Assembly: GCA_002333405.1 (NCBI GenBank) | Contig: DDBH01000010.1 | Span: 68,027-132,026 of the forward strand | Reading direction: 5' to 3' | Length of the DNA: 64,000 nucleotides | Source: Micrococcales bacterium UBA2037 | GTDB taxonomy: Bacteria > Actinomycetota > Actinomycetes > Actinomycetales > Microbacteriaceae | Part shown: in pieces, positions 18,506 to 26,873 of the stretch | Layout: each line of letters begins with the position of its first letter | Numbering within the stretch: position 1 is the stretch's first letter | Translations under genes and position numbers: made by a program | Notes under the pieces: model-generated | The model's input: the letters and a program-made list of their open reading frames with translations, nothing else | Databases searched by the model: none | Told to the model about the DNA's origin: nothing

Positions 18506-18511
18506 ATTATC
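18506..18511 (-). promoter_or_regulatory. -10 element (GATAAT) for the VKOR gene, probable leaderless start
   Basis: On the minus strand GATAAT is followed by six bases and then the ATG at 18499. No ribosome site is present, which fits a leaderless mRNA. Confidence 0.5.
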
Positions 18512-18669
18512 CCATTTTTATAACATCCCATGGCATACTTAGTACAAAGATGCGATCACACTTGCATCAAAGATTTGTTCGGCGAGCGACATGCCCCGAC
18601 GATAAGAATTAGGTTCCGGCTGCGGCTTGAACCACGAGAATGGCCTCAAGGGTGTGGACCAAAGGGCTT

Positions 18670-18675
18670 TATAGG
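18670..18675 (+). promoter_or_regulatory. Possible -10 element (TATAGG) for rne
   Basis: TATAGG ends six bases before the GTG at 18682. The last base departs from TANNNT, so this is weaker than the other cases. The AGGG in it could instead act as a ribosome site. The rest of the 182-base gap from 18500 to 18681 holds no gene that I can support. Confidence 0.3.
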
Positions 18676-18681
18676 GCACAA

Positions 18682-20559
18682 GTGGCGACTAAAAAAGAGG
18701 AACCAAAGAAACCGCTGACTACTCAGCTAATTTTCCAGGCACCAGACCTCCCGACTCCAAAGGTGAATCCGCGCAGCGGAAAGCTTGCCGACGAGGAAGC
18801 GACTGAGGCGCCGAAACGCGCTCCGGCAGCACGAACCAGAACCCGAACTAAGGCCGAACCAAGTCAATCCAAGAAGCAGGCGGATCAGCCAGCTGAGGAA
18901 AAAGAGGCTGGCTCGACTAGGGTCGCCGCCAAGCGCGCCAGGCGCAAAGACTCTCGCGACTCTGGTCGCCGCCGAACTGCTGTCACCGAGTCTGAGTTCT
19001 TGGCACGTCGCGAATCGGTCGATAGAAGAATGGTCGTCCGCGAAAAGGATGCCCGAGTTCAAATTGGCGTTCTTGAAGACGGCTTGTTGGTTGAGCACTA
19101 TGTGGCTGAGAGCCAAGGTGGTTCACTAATCGGCAATGTCTACCTAGGAAAAGTTCAAAACGTGCTGCCATCCATGGAGGCAGCATTCGTTGACATCGGG
19201 CGCGGCAGAAACGCTGTGCTCTACTCGGGTGAGGTTGACTGGGAGGCTGCCGAGACTGGCAACCAGCCACGTCGCATCGAACTTGCACTGAAGTCCGGAG
19301 ATCATGTCTTGGTGCAGGTCACCAAGGATCCAGTTGGACAAAAAGGTGCTCGACTTACTTCTCAAATTTCGCTACCGGGGCGCTTCCTGGTCTACGTTCC
19401 TGGCGGCAACATGTCCGGAATCTCCAGAAAGCTTCCTGAGGGAGAGCGCCAGCGTCTAAAGCAGATTCTGAAGCATGCTCTGCCGGAAGATGCTGGTGTG
19501 ATTGTCAGGACCGCTGCAGAAGGCGCAACTGAGGATCAGCTGACTCTTGATGTTGAGAGACTCAAGAGCCAATGGGAAGACATCAATGCCCAGGTTGCCA
19601 AGGGTAAGGCACCGACTTTGCTCCACAGCGAACCAGATCTACTGGTCAAAATCATTCGCGATGTCTTCAATGAAGATTTCCATGAGCTAGTTATTTCCGG
19701 TGGAGATTCGCTCGAGACAATTCGCCACTACCTAGCGTCAGTGGCTCCAGAGCTGCTGGAGCGATTGGTTGAATACACCGAGCAAGAAGATATCTTTGAC
19801 AAGTACCGCCTGGGAGATCAGATAGCCAAGGCGCTTGATCGCAAGGTGTTCTTGCCATCGGGTGGCTCGTTGGTAATAGACCGAACCGAAGCCATGACCG
19901 TGGTTGACGTGAACACAGGTAAGTTCATCGGTTCTGGTGGAAACCTTGAAGAGACCGTCACCAAGAACAACCTTGAGGCCGCGGAGGAGCTGGTTCGCCA
20001 GTTGAGACTGCGTGACATTGGTGGAATTGTCGTGGTCGACTTCATCGACATGATTCAAGAATCTAACCAGGAAATGGTGCGCAGGCGACTGCTCGAGTGC
20101 CTAAGCAGAGACCGGACTAAGAATCAGGTTGGCGAGGTTACGTCTCTAGGTCTAGTGCAGCTGACCCGAAAGAAGATCGGCCTGGGTCTACTCGAGACCT
20201 TCTCTGAGCCCTGTGACTGCTGTGCCGGCAGGGGAGTTGTGGTTCACGATGAGCCTCGATTCAAAATGCCTGAAGTTTCCGAGCCAAAGCGCGGAAAGAA
20301 GAAGGAAAAGCCAAAGACTCAAGTTGTAAAGAAGATCGTTACAGCTGAGCAGGCAGATGCCTTCAAGAGCGTTGTGAATCAAATCGCATCCGCCGGACAC
20401 TCGGAAGAAGTTGCGGCTGAGCCGGAGCAAAAGGAGCCGGAGGGTAAGACTGAGATTCTAAATGCGGTCTTAGATTCCCTTCCAGAACCCGAGCTGCCAG
20501 CCAAGCCAAAGCGTCGCAGGGCGTCTTCGGTTGACAAAGTGAAAAAGACCACAGACTAA
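18682..20559 (+). CDS. rne: Ribonuclease E/G family endoribonuclease
   Basis: Single-strand endoribonuclease for mRNA decay and rRNA/tRNA processing. A basic, Lys/Arg/Ala/Glu-rich region of about 110 residues precedes the S1-like domain (GSLIGNVYLGKVQNVLPSMEAAF). The DNase-I-like catalytic domain contains TVVDVNTGKF with a metal-binding Asp. The zinc-link is CDCC near residue 510. A second charged, low-complexity tail follows. At 625 residues it is shorter than mycobacterial RNase E (about 950). GTG 18682 is taken as start because of the -10-like hexamer; ATG 18640 in the same frame is possible. The order rne-rplU-rpmA-obgE is standard in actinobacteria. Confidence 0.94.
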   Translation: MATKKEEPKKPLTTQLIFQAPDLPTPKVNPRSGKLADEEATEAPKRAPAARTRTRTKAEPSQSKKQADQPAEEKEAGSTRVAAKRARRKDSRDSGRRRTAVTESEFLARRESVDRRMVVREKDARVQIGVLEDGLLVEHYVAESQGGSLIGNVYLGKVQNVLPSMEAAFVDIGRGRNAVLYSGEVDWEAAETGNQPRRIELALKSGDHVLVQVTKDPVGQKGARLTSQISLPGRFLVYVPGGNMSGISRKLPEGERQRLKQILKHALPEDAGVIVRTAAEGATEDQLTLDVERLKSQWEDINAQVAKGKAPTLLHSEPDLLVKIIRDVFNEDFHELVISGGDSLETIRHYLASVAPELLERLVEYTEQEDIFDKYRLGDQIAKALDRKVFLPSGGSLVIDRTEAMTVVDVNTGKFIGSGGNLEETVTKNNLEAAEELVRQLRLRDIGGIVVVDFIDMIQESNQEMVRRRLLECLSRDRTKNQVGEVTSLGLVQLTRKKIGLGLLETFSEPCDCCAGRGVVVHDEPRFKMPEVSEPKRGKKKEKPKTQVVKKIVTAEQADAFKSVVNQIASAGHSEEVAAEPEQKEPEGKTEILNAVLDSLPEPELPAKPKRRRASSVDKVKKTTD

Positions 20560-20574
20560 ATACGCGTTTTCATG

Positions 20575-20603
20575 TTGCCTCTGCTTGTTTTATTTGCTAA
20601 ACT
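20575..20603 (+). promoter_or_regulatory. Promoter for rplU-rpmA (TTGCCT - 17 - TAAACT)
   Basis: TTGCCT at 20575-20580 and TAAACT at 20598-20603 are separated by exactly 17 bases. Transcription would begin near 20610, about 54 bases before the rplU GTG. Confidence 0.55.
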
Positions 20604-20613
20604 TCGAGGCTGT

Positions 20614-20632
20614 TGACCGCGTTCTGTGGTCA
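20614..20632 (+). other. Small hairpin in the rplU leader
   Basis: TGACC at 20614-20618 pairs with GGTCA at 20628-20632 around a nine-base loop. It lies in the predicted 5' untranslated region, with no T-run after it. A role in ribosomal protein autoregulation is possible but not shown. Confidence 0.3.
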
Positions 20633-20663
20633 GACAAGTTTTCCCTAATAGTTAGGTTTCAAA

Positions 20664-20969
20664 GTGGTTTACGCAATTGTTCGCGCTGGTGGACGCCAGG
20701 AAAAGGTCGAGGTCGGCACCATAGTGACCATGAACCGCATTGCAGCCTCATCAGGCTCTGTTGAGCTGCCTGCAGTCTTGTTGGTTGATGGTGACAAGGT
20801 CACCTCTGATTCCAAGAGTCTTGCCAAGGTAAAGGTTGTTGCAGAGGTTCTGGAGCAGACTCGCGGCCCAAAGATTTCGATTCAGAAGTACAAGAACAAG
20901 ACTGGATACAAGAAGCGTCAGGGCCACCGCCAGGACCTAACTCGTGTTCAGGTCACAGAGATCAAGTAA
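20664..20969 (+). CDS. rplU: 50S ribosomal protein L21
   Basis: Ribosomal protein of 101 residues in the large subunit. It begins VYAIVRAGGRQEKVEVG and ends with the conserved basic block KYKNKTGYKKRQGHRQ, which binds 23S rRNA. The start is GTG at 20664, without a strong ribosome site. It forms an operon with rpmA, 14 bases downstream. Confidence 0.97.
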   Translation: MVYAIVRAGGRQEKVEVGTIVTMNRIAASSGSVELPAVLLVDGDKVTSDSKSLAKVKVVAEVLEQTRGPKISIQKYKNKTGYKKRQGHRQDLTRVQVTEIK

Positions 20970-20983
20970 GTAGGAGTTAGACA

Positions 20984-21235
20984 ATGGCATCCAAAAAGGG
21001 AGTTAGCTCCACACGTAACGGTCGCGATTCAAACGCTCAGCGCCTAGGCGTGAAGCGCCACGATGGTCAGGCTGTAAACGCTGGCGAGATCCTTGTCAGA
21101 CAGCGCGGCACCCACTTTCACCCGGGTGTTAACGTTGGTCGCGGTAAGGATGACACTCTGTTCGCTCTTGCTGCCGGTGCCGTTGAGTTCGGTGCAAAGG
21201 CTGGCCGCCGAGTTGTAAATATCGTTACCCAGTAA
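20984..21235 (+). CDS. rpmA: 50S ribosomal protein L27
   Basis: Ribosomal protein of 83 residues whose N-terminus reaches the peptidyl-transferase centre. The start MASKKGVSSTRNGRDSNAQR is typical; there is no cleavable Firmicutes-type N-terminal extension. The conserved GTHFHPGVNVGRGKDDTLFA block is present. A ribosome site TAGGAG precedes the ATG, and an intrinsic terminator follows 14 bases after the stop. Confidence 0.98.
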   Translation: MASKKGVSSTRNGRDSNAQRLGVKRHDGQAVNAGEILVRQRGTHFHPGVNVGRGKDDTLFALAAGAVEFGAKAGRRVVNIVTQ

Positions 21236-21248
21236 CAGTTTTTTTACA

Positions 21249-21285
21249 GAGGCGGACCTGGATAAAAGGTCCGCCTCTTTTTTTT
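21249..21285 (+). terminator. Rho-independent terminator after rpmA
   Basis: Perfect 10-base arms GAGGCGGACC (21249-21258) and GGTCCGCCTC (21268-21277) around a nine-base loop, followed by eight T (21278-21285). This is the clearest terminator in the window. Confidence 0.93.
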
Positions 21286-21296
21286 AGGGAGGCATG

Positions 21297-22790
21297 ATGG
21301 TCACATTCGTCGATCAAGTTACCCTGCATCTTGCTGCCGGAAATGGTGGCGATGGGTGTACCAGCACCAAACGGGAGAAGTTCAAGCCGCTTGCTGGACC
21401 AGATGGAGCAAATGGTGGTGACGGTGGGACCATCTCACTTGTTACGGACCTAAACACCACTACCTTGCTGGATTACCACCACCGTCCGCACCGGACCGGT
21501 CTCCACGGTGCTGCGGGTGCCGGTGATTTCAGAAACGGCGCTCATGGCGGCGACATTGCCCTGAAGGTGCCGGTAGGAACCGTTGTTAAGGATGCCAAAG
21601 GCAAGCTAATTGCCGACTTGGATGCGCCCGGTATGGAGCTAATTGTTGCCCAGGGCGGTCAAGGTGGCCTCGGTAACGCTGCCCTGGCTAACAGAAAGCG
21701 GATCGCACCCGGCTTTCACTTGCTTGGCGTCCCTGGTTGGCAGGGTGACATTATTCTCGAGCTCAAGGTGGTCGCGGATGTGGCACTGGTTGGGTTCCCA
21801 AGTGCCGGAAAGTCTTCCCTGATTGCGGCCATGAGCTCTGCTCGTCCAAAAATTGCCGACTACCCCTTCACCACCTTGCACCCCAACCTTGGAGTTGTGC
21901 AGGCCGGTGAACAGCGCTACACCGTTGCGGATGTCCCCGGTCTTATTGAGGGCGCAAGTCAAGGCAAGGGTCTGGGTCTTGATTTCCTCCGCCATGTTGA
22001 GAGATGTAGTGCGCTGTTGCATGTGATTGATTGCGCCACTATGGAGCCGGGTAGAGATCCAATGAGCGACCTCAAAGTGATCCTGGCTGAGCTTCGCGAC
22101 TATCAGGTCCCTGAGGGACAGACTCCTTTGCATGAGCGACCCCAGCTGATTGCACTAAACAAGATTGATGTCCCAGATGCCAAAGAATTGGCGGAATTCG
22201 TGGCCGAGGATTTCCGGGCGCAGGGTTACCCCGTCTACCTAATTTCAACAGCCACCCACGAGGGACTGAAGGAGTTGAACTTCGCTCTTAGCACCGTGGT
22301 TGAAACTGCTCGAAAGAACCTAGTGTCTTCAACTCAGAAGCGGTTCTCCTTGATCGCCAACAAGGTTGATGACGGACACTACTTGGTTCGTAAAGAATCA
22401 ATTTCCGGGGAAGATGTCTTCCGAATCATGGGTGCCAAGCCTGAGCGCTGGGTTGCCCAGACTGACTTTGGCAACACTGAGGCCGTTGGATATCTTGCCG
22501 AACGACTTGCGAAAATCGGTGTCGAGGATGAGCTAATTCGGGCTGGTGCCAAGCGTGGTTCAACCGTAATCATCGGCGAAGGTAATGGTGTGGTGTTTGA
22601 CTGGGATCCATTGGTTGCCTCGGTGGCCGAGCTGGCTGAAATGTCACCATTAGCCGATGGCGAAAATAGGCGCACTAATCAGCAGCGTCGCGATGAGTAT
22701 TATTCGATGATGGATCAAAGGGCCCGTGGTCGCGAAGAACGTGAAGCGGTTAGAGAGGCCAGCGTTTTTGTTGAAGAAGAGGAAAGTTGA
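21297..22790 (+). CDS. obgE: Obg GTPase
   Basis: Ribosome-associated GTPase acting in late 50S assembly and stress control. The glycine-rich Obg fold covers about residues 1-158 (GNGGDGC, AGPDGANGGDGG). The G domain follows with G1 GFPSAGKSS at 166-174, switch DVPGLIEGAS and NKID. A C-terminal OCT domain lies at roughly 350-430. Length 497 fits actinobacterial Obg. Two ATGs stand in tandem; 21297 has better distance to GGGAGG than 21294. The first five bases of the ribosome site follow directly on the rpmA terminator. The stop overlaps the proB TTG (TTGA). Confidence 0.96.
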   Translation: MVTFVDQVTLHLAAGNGGDGCTSTKREKFKPLAGPDGANGGDGGTISLVTDLNTTTLLDYHHRPHRTGLHGAAGAGDFRNGAHGGDIALKVPVGTVVKDAKGKLIADLDAPGMELIVAQGGQGGLGNAALANRKRIAPGFHLLGVPGWQGDIILELKVVADVALVGFPSAGKSSLIAAMSSARPKIADYPFTTLHPNLGVVQAGEQRYTVADVPGLIEGASQGKGLGLDFLRHVERCSALLHVIDCATMEPGRDPMSDLKVILAELRDYQVPEGQTPLHERPQLIALNKIDVPDAKELAEFVAEDFRAQGYPVYLISTATHEGLKELNFALSTVVETARKNLVSSTQKRFSLIANKVDDGHYLVRKESISGEDVFRIMGAKPERWVAQTDFGNTEAVGYLAERLAKIGVEDELIRAGAKRGSTVIIGEGNGVVFDWDPLVASVAELAEMSPLADGENRRTNQQRRDEYYSMMDQRARGREEREAVREASVFVEEEES

Positions 22791-23566
22791 AAAGTTCGAA
22801 GGTAATTGCTGAGAGCACCAGAATAATCATCAAGGTTGGCTCAAGCTCAATTACTGGAGCCAATGAGGCTCAGCTGGACCGCATCGTTGACTTGGCCGCA
22901 GAGCTTAGGTCTGCCGGCAAAGAAGTTTTGATTGTTAGCTCCGGTGCTATTGCCACAGCAGCACCTATCCTTGGGCTGACAGTGAAGTCCGACGACCTTC
23001 CAACCTCACAGGCGCTTGCCAGCATCGGCCAGGCAAAACTGATGAGCCGCTACGAAAAATCCCTTGCTCGGCACGAGCTAATGCCTGGCCAGATTCTGCT
23101 TACCGTTGAGAATCTAGACAGCGAAATAACCGCCAGTAATGCACTTAGGGCGCTTGATCGACTCCTGGAAATTGGCGTGATTCCAATCATCAATGAAAAT
23201 GACTCTGTGGCAACACACGAAATTCGGTTTGGTGACAATGACCAGCTGGCAGCTAGGGTTGCGAAAATTACCCAGGCTGATCTCTTGATTCTTCTCAGTG
23301 ACATCGATGGTCTCTACAGCAAGCCTCCGCAGCAACCTGATGCTGTGCACATTCCAGTTGTTCCATACGGGGGCGATTTGGACCACGTTGAGGTCTCGGG
23401 AACCTCAACCGGATATGGCACCGGCGGTGCTTTGACCAAGCTTGCTGCAGCTCAGCTTGCAACGGCTGGAGGTGTTGGCGTAATCCTTACGGCCACCGAA
23501 AACGTCGGGGATTTGGTGGATGGCAGCTGCAAACACACCTGGTTTGAACCGGCGATCAAGGCTTAG
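22787..23566 (+). CDS. proB: Glutamate 5-kinase, without PUA domain
   Basis: First step of proline synthesis: phosphorylates glutamate. The amino-acid kinase fold is complete: IIIKVGSSSITG at the N-terminus, VSSGAIATA, INENDSVATHEIRFGDND for substrate binding, and GTGGALTKLAAA near the end. It stops at 259 residues, so the C-terminal PUA domain found in many bacterial ProB proteins (about 370 residues) is absent. The TTG start overlaps the obgE stop. proA follows nine bases after. Confidence 0.95.
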   Translation: MKSSKVIAESTRIIIKVGSSSITGANEAQLDRIVDLAAELRSAGKEVLIVSSGAIATAAPILGLTVKSDDLPTSQALASIGQAKLMSRYEKSLARHELMPGQILLTVENLDSEITASNALRALDRLLEIGVIPIINENDSVATHEIRFGDNDQLAARVAKITQADLLILLSDIDGLYSKPPQQPDAVHIPVVPYGGDLDHVEVSGTSTGYGTGGALTKLAAAQLATAGGVGVILTATENVGDLVDGSCKHTWFEPAIKA

Positions 23567-23575
23567 GATTTCAAA

Positions 23576-24820
23576 ATGGACATTCAAGAGCTACTGGCTG
23601 CCTCGAAGGCTGCTACTGTCTCGATGGCTGGAGCCAGCACCACCCAAAAGAATCTAGCGCTCGAGGGTATTGCTAAAGAACTCGAAGCTAACGTTAGTGA
23701 AATCATCGCGGCCAACGAACTGGATTTGGCTGCCGGAGAGCAATCAGGGTTATCCAAGGCGCTCCAGGACAGGCTGCGGCTCGATGCTCAAAGGGTTAAG
23801 TCCTTGGCCTCAGCAGTGCGAGAAATCATTTCGCTTCCCGACCCGGTTGGGGACTCGGTGCAAGGCAGGACTCTAGCCAATGGCCTGATGATTCAGCAGG
23901 TTCGGGTTCCGTTTGGCGTGATCGGATGCATCTACGAAGCTCGCCCAAATGTGACCGTTGATATCGCGGCTTTGGCAATCAAGAGCGGTAACTGTGCCGT
24001 GCTGCGCGGAGGAAGTGCCGCCGAAAACACAAACAAGGTGCTGATTTCTGTGATTCAAAAGGGCCTTATTGGCGCCGATTTGCCATCGAGTGCAGTTGTG
24101 ACTGTGGATCCATTTGGCCGCGATGGCGCTGTCGAGCTAATGCAAGCACGAGGCTTGGTCGATGTTTTGATACCAAGAGGATCCGCGAACCTGATCCACA
24201 CCGTGGTCACCGAATCAAAGGTGCCGGTTATTGAAACTGGCGATGGAATTGTCCACATTTTTGCCGATGCTTCAGCCAATGTCGAGCTCGCCATTCCAAT
24301 CATCGTCAACTCAAAGGCCCAGCGCCCCTCTGTCTGCAACTCACTTGAAACCCTGCTCGTTCACGAACAGGTAGCAGCAGAGCTTTTGCCAAAACTTGCA
24401 AAGGCTCTCGCGGAAAGCTCAGTACTAGTCCACGCGTGTGAACAGAGCATCGCCGTGATGCCGGGTTCAATCCACGCAACTGAACAGGACTGGGCGACCG
24501 AATACCTCGGGTTGGAGCTTTCGGTTCGCACAGTGAAGAGCCTGGATCAAGCCATTGCTCACATCTCGAAGTATTCGACCAAGCACACAGAGTCGATCCT
24601 TACCGAGTCAATAGCCAACGCTGAGAGATTCCTGCAGGAGATTGATTCTGCGGTGGTGATGGTCAATTCTTCGACCAGGTTTACCGACGGCGGGGAGTTT
24701 GGGCTCGGTGCTGAAGTCGGCATTTCAACGCAGAAATTGCACGCTCGAGGGCCGATGGGTTTGCGGGAATTAACGTCAACTAAGTGGTTAGTTCGCGGTA
24801 ACGGGCAAGTCCGAAGCTAA
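23576..24820 (+). CDS. proA: Glutamate-5-semialdehyde dehydrogenase (gamma-glutamyl phosphate reductase)
   Basis: Second step of proline synthesis: NADPH-dependent reduction of glutamyl-5-phosphate. Aldehyde-dehydrogenase fold of 414 residues. The catalytic Cys lies in RPSVCNSLETLL at about residue 254. EARPNVTVDIAALAIKSGN is the conserved substrate-side block and GGEFGLGAEVGISTQKLHARGPMG the C-terminal signature. It is directly behind proB and probably in the same operon. Confidence 0.97.
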   Translation: MDIQELLAASKAATVSMAGASTTQKNLALEGIAKELEANVSEIIAANELDLAAGEQSGLSKALQDRLRLDAQRVKSLASAVREIISLPDPVGDSVQGRTLANGLMIQQVRVPFGVIGCIYEARPNVTVDIAALAIKSGNCAVLRGGSAAENTNKVLISVIQKGLIGADLPSSAVVTVDPFGRDGAVELMQARGLVDVLIPRGSANLIHTVVTESKVPVIETGDGIVHIFADASANVELAIPIIVNSKAQRPSVCNSLETLLVHEQVAAELLPKLAKALAESSVLVHACEQSIAVMPGSIHATEQDWATEYLGLELSVRTVKSLDQAIAHISKYSTKHTESILTESIANAERFLQEIDSAVVMVNSSTRFTDGGEFGLGAEVGISTQKLHARGPMGLRELTSTKWLVRGNGQVRS

Positions 24821-24844
24821 ACTAAGAGGGCAGAAGGAGCTAAA

Positions 24845-25027
24845 TTGATTTCATTACTCGCATCCGAAGGCGCTATCGTCTTCGAACAAGAACTTCCTAT
24901 TCCCGCCATCTTGTTCGGCGTAATAGCAATGACGGCCTTCTTGTCCCTGGCTTTTGTTACCTGGTCCTACCGTGATGTCGCGAATCGCCACTCACACAAG
25001 GAATCGACTAACAAGGCTCACCACTAG
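24845..25027 (+). CDS. Small single-helix membrane protein
   Basis: Protein of 60 residues with one clear membrane helix at about 19-40 (PAILFGVIAMTAFLSLAFVTW) and a polar, His/Lys-rich C-terminal tail (DVANRHSHKES). The start is TTG with AAGGAG seven bases upstream. It sits between proA and nadD, 24 and five bases from its neighbours. From memory, short proteins with a VTWSYRDVANRH-like segment occur at this place in related actinobacteria, but I could not check this. Function unknown. Confidence 0.65.
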   Translation: MISLLASEGAIVFEQELPIPAILFGVIAMTAFLSLAFVTWSYRDVANRHSHKESTNKAHH

Positions 25028-25032
25028 ACACT

Positions 25033-25626
25033 ATGAACTCCAAGCGACCACGCATTGGTGTGATGGGTGGAACTTTTGACCCCATTCACCACGGTCACTT
25101 GGTAGCTGCCAGTGAGGTAGCAGCAGCACTTTCACTAGATGAAGTTATTTTCGTTCCAACCGGACAGCCCTGGCACAAAAAGGCCGTGAGCTCTGCCGAG
25201 CACCGCTATTTGATGACGGTTATTGCAACCGCTGCCAACCCACAATTCACCGTAAGTCGGATTGACATCGATCGTCCTGGACTCACATACACAATCGATA
25301 CTCTTACCGATATCGCCAGCGAAAGACCAGACTCCGATCTGTTCTTTATTTCCGGTGCCGATGCCATTGCACAGATTCTTGCTTGGAAGGAAATCGATCA
25401 GGTCTGGTCTCTGGCCGAGTTCGTGGCCGTTAGTAGGCCTGGCCACACCTTGGAGCTGCCAGAGGCTCCCGATGCGAAGATCTCGGTTCTCGAAGTCCCA
25501 GCTCTGTCTATTTCTTCCACGAACATCCGCAAGCGCGCTGAAGAAAAGAAGCCAATTTGGTATCTGGTGCCAGATGGCGTCGTTCAGTACATCGCTAAGC
25601 ACTCGCTTTACGGCGGTGCAAAGTGA
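25033..25626 (+). CDS. nadD: Nicotinate-nucleotide adenylyltransferase
   Basis: Makes nicotinate adenine dinucleotide from NaMN and ATP in NAD synthesis. The nucleotidyltransferase signature GGTFDPIHHGH is at about 12-22 and the second ATP-binding motif SISSTNIRKR near 160. Length 197 is normal. It starts five bases after the small membrane protein gene and its stop overlaps the next start (GTGA). Confidence 0.96.
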   Translation: MNSKRPRIGVMGGTFDPIHHGHLVAASEVAAALSLDEVIFVPTGQPWHKKAVSSAEHRYLMTVIATAANPQFTVSRIDIDRPGLTYTIDTLTDIASERPDSDLFFISGADAIAQILAWKEIDQVWSLAEFVAVSRPGHTLELPEAPDAKISVLEVPALSISSTNIRKRAEEKKPIWYLVPDGVVQYIAKHSLYGGAK

Positions 25627-26399
25627 CCGCGCCTTTGACCAGAAGAGAATTACGTGCTCTGGAGCGGCAGGCAGAGCTTGCTGAAGCTCCTGCAGAGCAA
25701 CAGGCCATGCAGATCGATATGGCTCTTCCACCAGTGCCTACTGAGGCGCCGGAGCCTGAGTCGCAGCAAGCTCTGACCAGGCGACAGATGCGAGAAATGG
25801 GCCTGTTGAATGCTGGGTCATCAGACTCAGTGGTAGCGGACTCACCGGCACCACAAAGCACCCCCGAAACATCGGCGCCATCTAGCAGACGGCAAATAAG
25901 AGATGTGCTTGGTGAGCCGATGGATCCTGTTCTGGAGGACACTCCTGTGAACCCGAGTGCCTTTGTTCCCCTGGACTTGCCAGATCAGTCAGTCGAGGAA
26001 GTATTTTTCACCGGAGCCAACATCTTGTCTGAGCCAACTACTCAGTCAATAATCCTCGACAGAACAACAGACGCAATCATGCTTCCAGTTGACACCGGCG
26101 AAATGACTATCACCGGTTCGATTTCGATAGTTTCTGACCCGGGTACCGATTCACAGCCGGCTGGTTACGACATTGACCACGAATACACCAGCCAGGATGC
26201 GGTTGTTGGGGTTGTCTCACTAGTGAACCCAATCAGTGCCGCTGAATTTATAGATCAGCGTTCACCGGTGGGGGTTGTTCCACAATCAGTACTTCGCAGA
26301 GGTTGGTGGAAGCCTTGGGCTTTAGCGCTTGGTGCACTAGCCCTGGCAATTACTGCCATACTTTCAAGCATCACCATACTCGGAGCCCTGGGAGGCTAA
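25623..26399 (+). CDS. Hypothetical protein with three TRR-type repeats and a C-terminal membrane helix
   Basis: Protein of 258 residues that I do not recognise as a named family. The N-terminal 100 residues are acidic and rich in Pro, Ala, Glu and Gln, with three copies of a short basic motif: LTRRELRAL (5-13), LTRRQMREM (51-59) and SSRRQIRDV (87-95). A middle region contains MLPVDTGEMTITGSISIV. One membrane helix lies at about 231-256, right at the C-terminus, giving a tail-anchor layout with most of the protein probably in the cytoplasm. GTG start overlaps the nadD stop and rsfS starts five bases after its stop, so it belongs to the nadD-rsfS operon. Confidence 0.65.
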   Translation: MTAPLTRRELRALERQAELAEAPAEQQAMQIDMALPPVPTEAPEPESQQALTRRQMREMGLLNAGSSDSVVADSPAPQSTPETSAPSSRRQIRDVLGEPMDPVLEDTPVNPSAFVPLDLPDQSVEEVFFTGANILSEPTTQSIILDRTTDAIMLPVDTGEMTITGSISIVSDPGTDSQPAGYDIDHEYTSQDAVVGVVSLVNPISAAEFIDQRSPVGVVPQSVLRRGWWKPWALALGALALAITAILSSITILGALGG

Positions 26400-26403
26400 T
26401 TCA

Positions 26404-26757
26404 GTGCCAGCAACCAAAGAAACTAAAGATCTCGTTCAAATCGCAGCCAAGGTTGCCATGGACAAGCTCGGAGAGAACGTAGTCGCGCTGGATGTAACTG
26501 AGCCTTTCGCCCTAGCCGAGGTGTTCTTGGTTGTCAGTGCCACCAACGAACGTCAAACCCAGGCAATTGCTGATGCGATTGAGGATGAGTTTTTGGAACG
26601 TAAAATCAAGGCTCGATTCCGAGAGGGCAGGCAAGCTGGGCGCTGGATCCTGCTGGATTTTGGTGACTTGATTGTGCACGTGATGCACGAGCAGGAACGC
26701 GAGTTCTATTCACTGGAACGACTCTGGAGTGATTGCCCGGTTGTATCCATCGCCTAA
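26404..26757 (+). CDS. rsfS: Ribosomal silencing factor RsfS
   Basis: Binds ribosomal protein L14 and blocks joining of the subunits when nutrients are low (family role). The 117 residues contain the DUF143 signature FLVVSATNERQTQAIADAIE and the block RWILLDFGDLIVHVMHEQEREFYSLERLW. GTG start at 26404. nadD and rsfS are neighbours in many bacteria, here with one extra gene in between. Confidence 0.95.
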   Translation: MPATKETKDLVQIAAKVAMDKLGENVVALDVTEPFALAEVFLVVSATNERQTQAIADAIEDEFLERKIKARFREGRQAGRWILLDFGDLIVHVMHEQEREFYSLERLWSDCPVVSIA

Positions 26758-26767
26758 GTTTTTTGTG

Positions 26768-26773
26768 TAGACT
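26768..26773 (+). promoter_or_regulatory. -10 element (TAGACT) for tRNA-Ala
   Basis: TAGACT lies 12 bases before the mature 5' end of tRNA-Ala. The CAT-anticodon tRNA at 60388 has TAAACT at the same distance. No clear -35 element is seen. Confidence 0.4.
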
Positions 26774-26785
26774 AAGGCAGTTCAT

Positions 26786-26858
26786 GGGCCTGTGGCGCAG
26801 CTGGTAGCGCACCTGCATGGCATGCAGGGGGTCAGGGGTTCGAGTCCCCTCAGGTCCA
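26786..26858 (+). tRNA. tRNA-Ala (anticodon GGC)
   Basis: Cloverleaf of 73 bases: acceptor GGGCCTG pairs with CAGGTCC with one G-U, anticodon stem CCTGC/GCAGG around ATGGCAT with GGC at 26819-26821, and T arm GGGGTTCGAGTCCCC. CCA is not encoded. Confidence 0.95.
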
Positions 26859-26873
26859 CTCATGAACCCAAAC

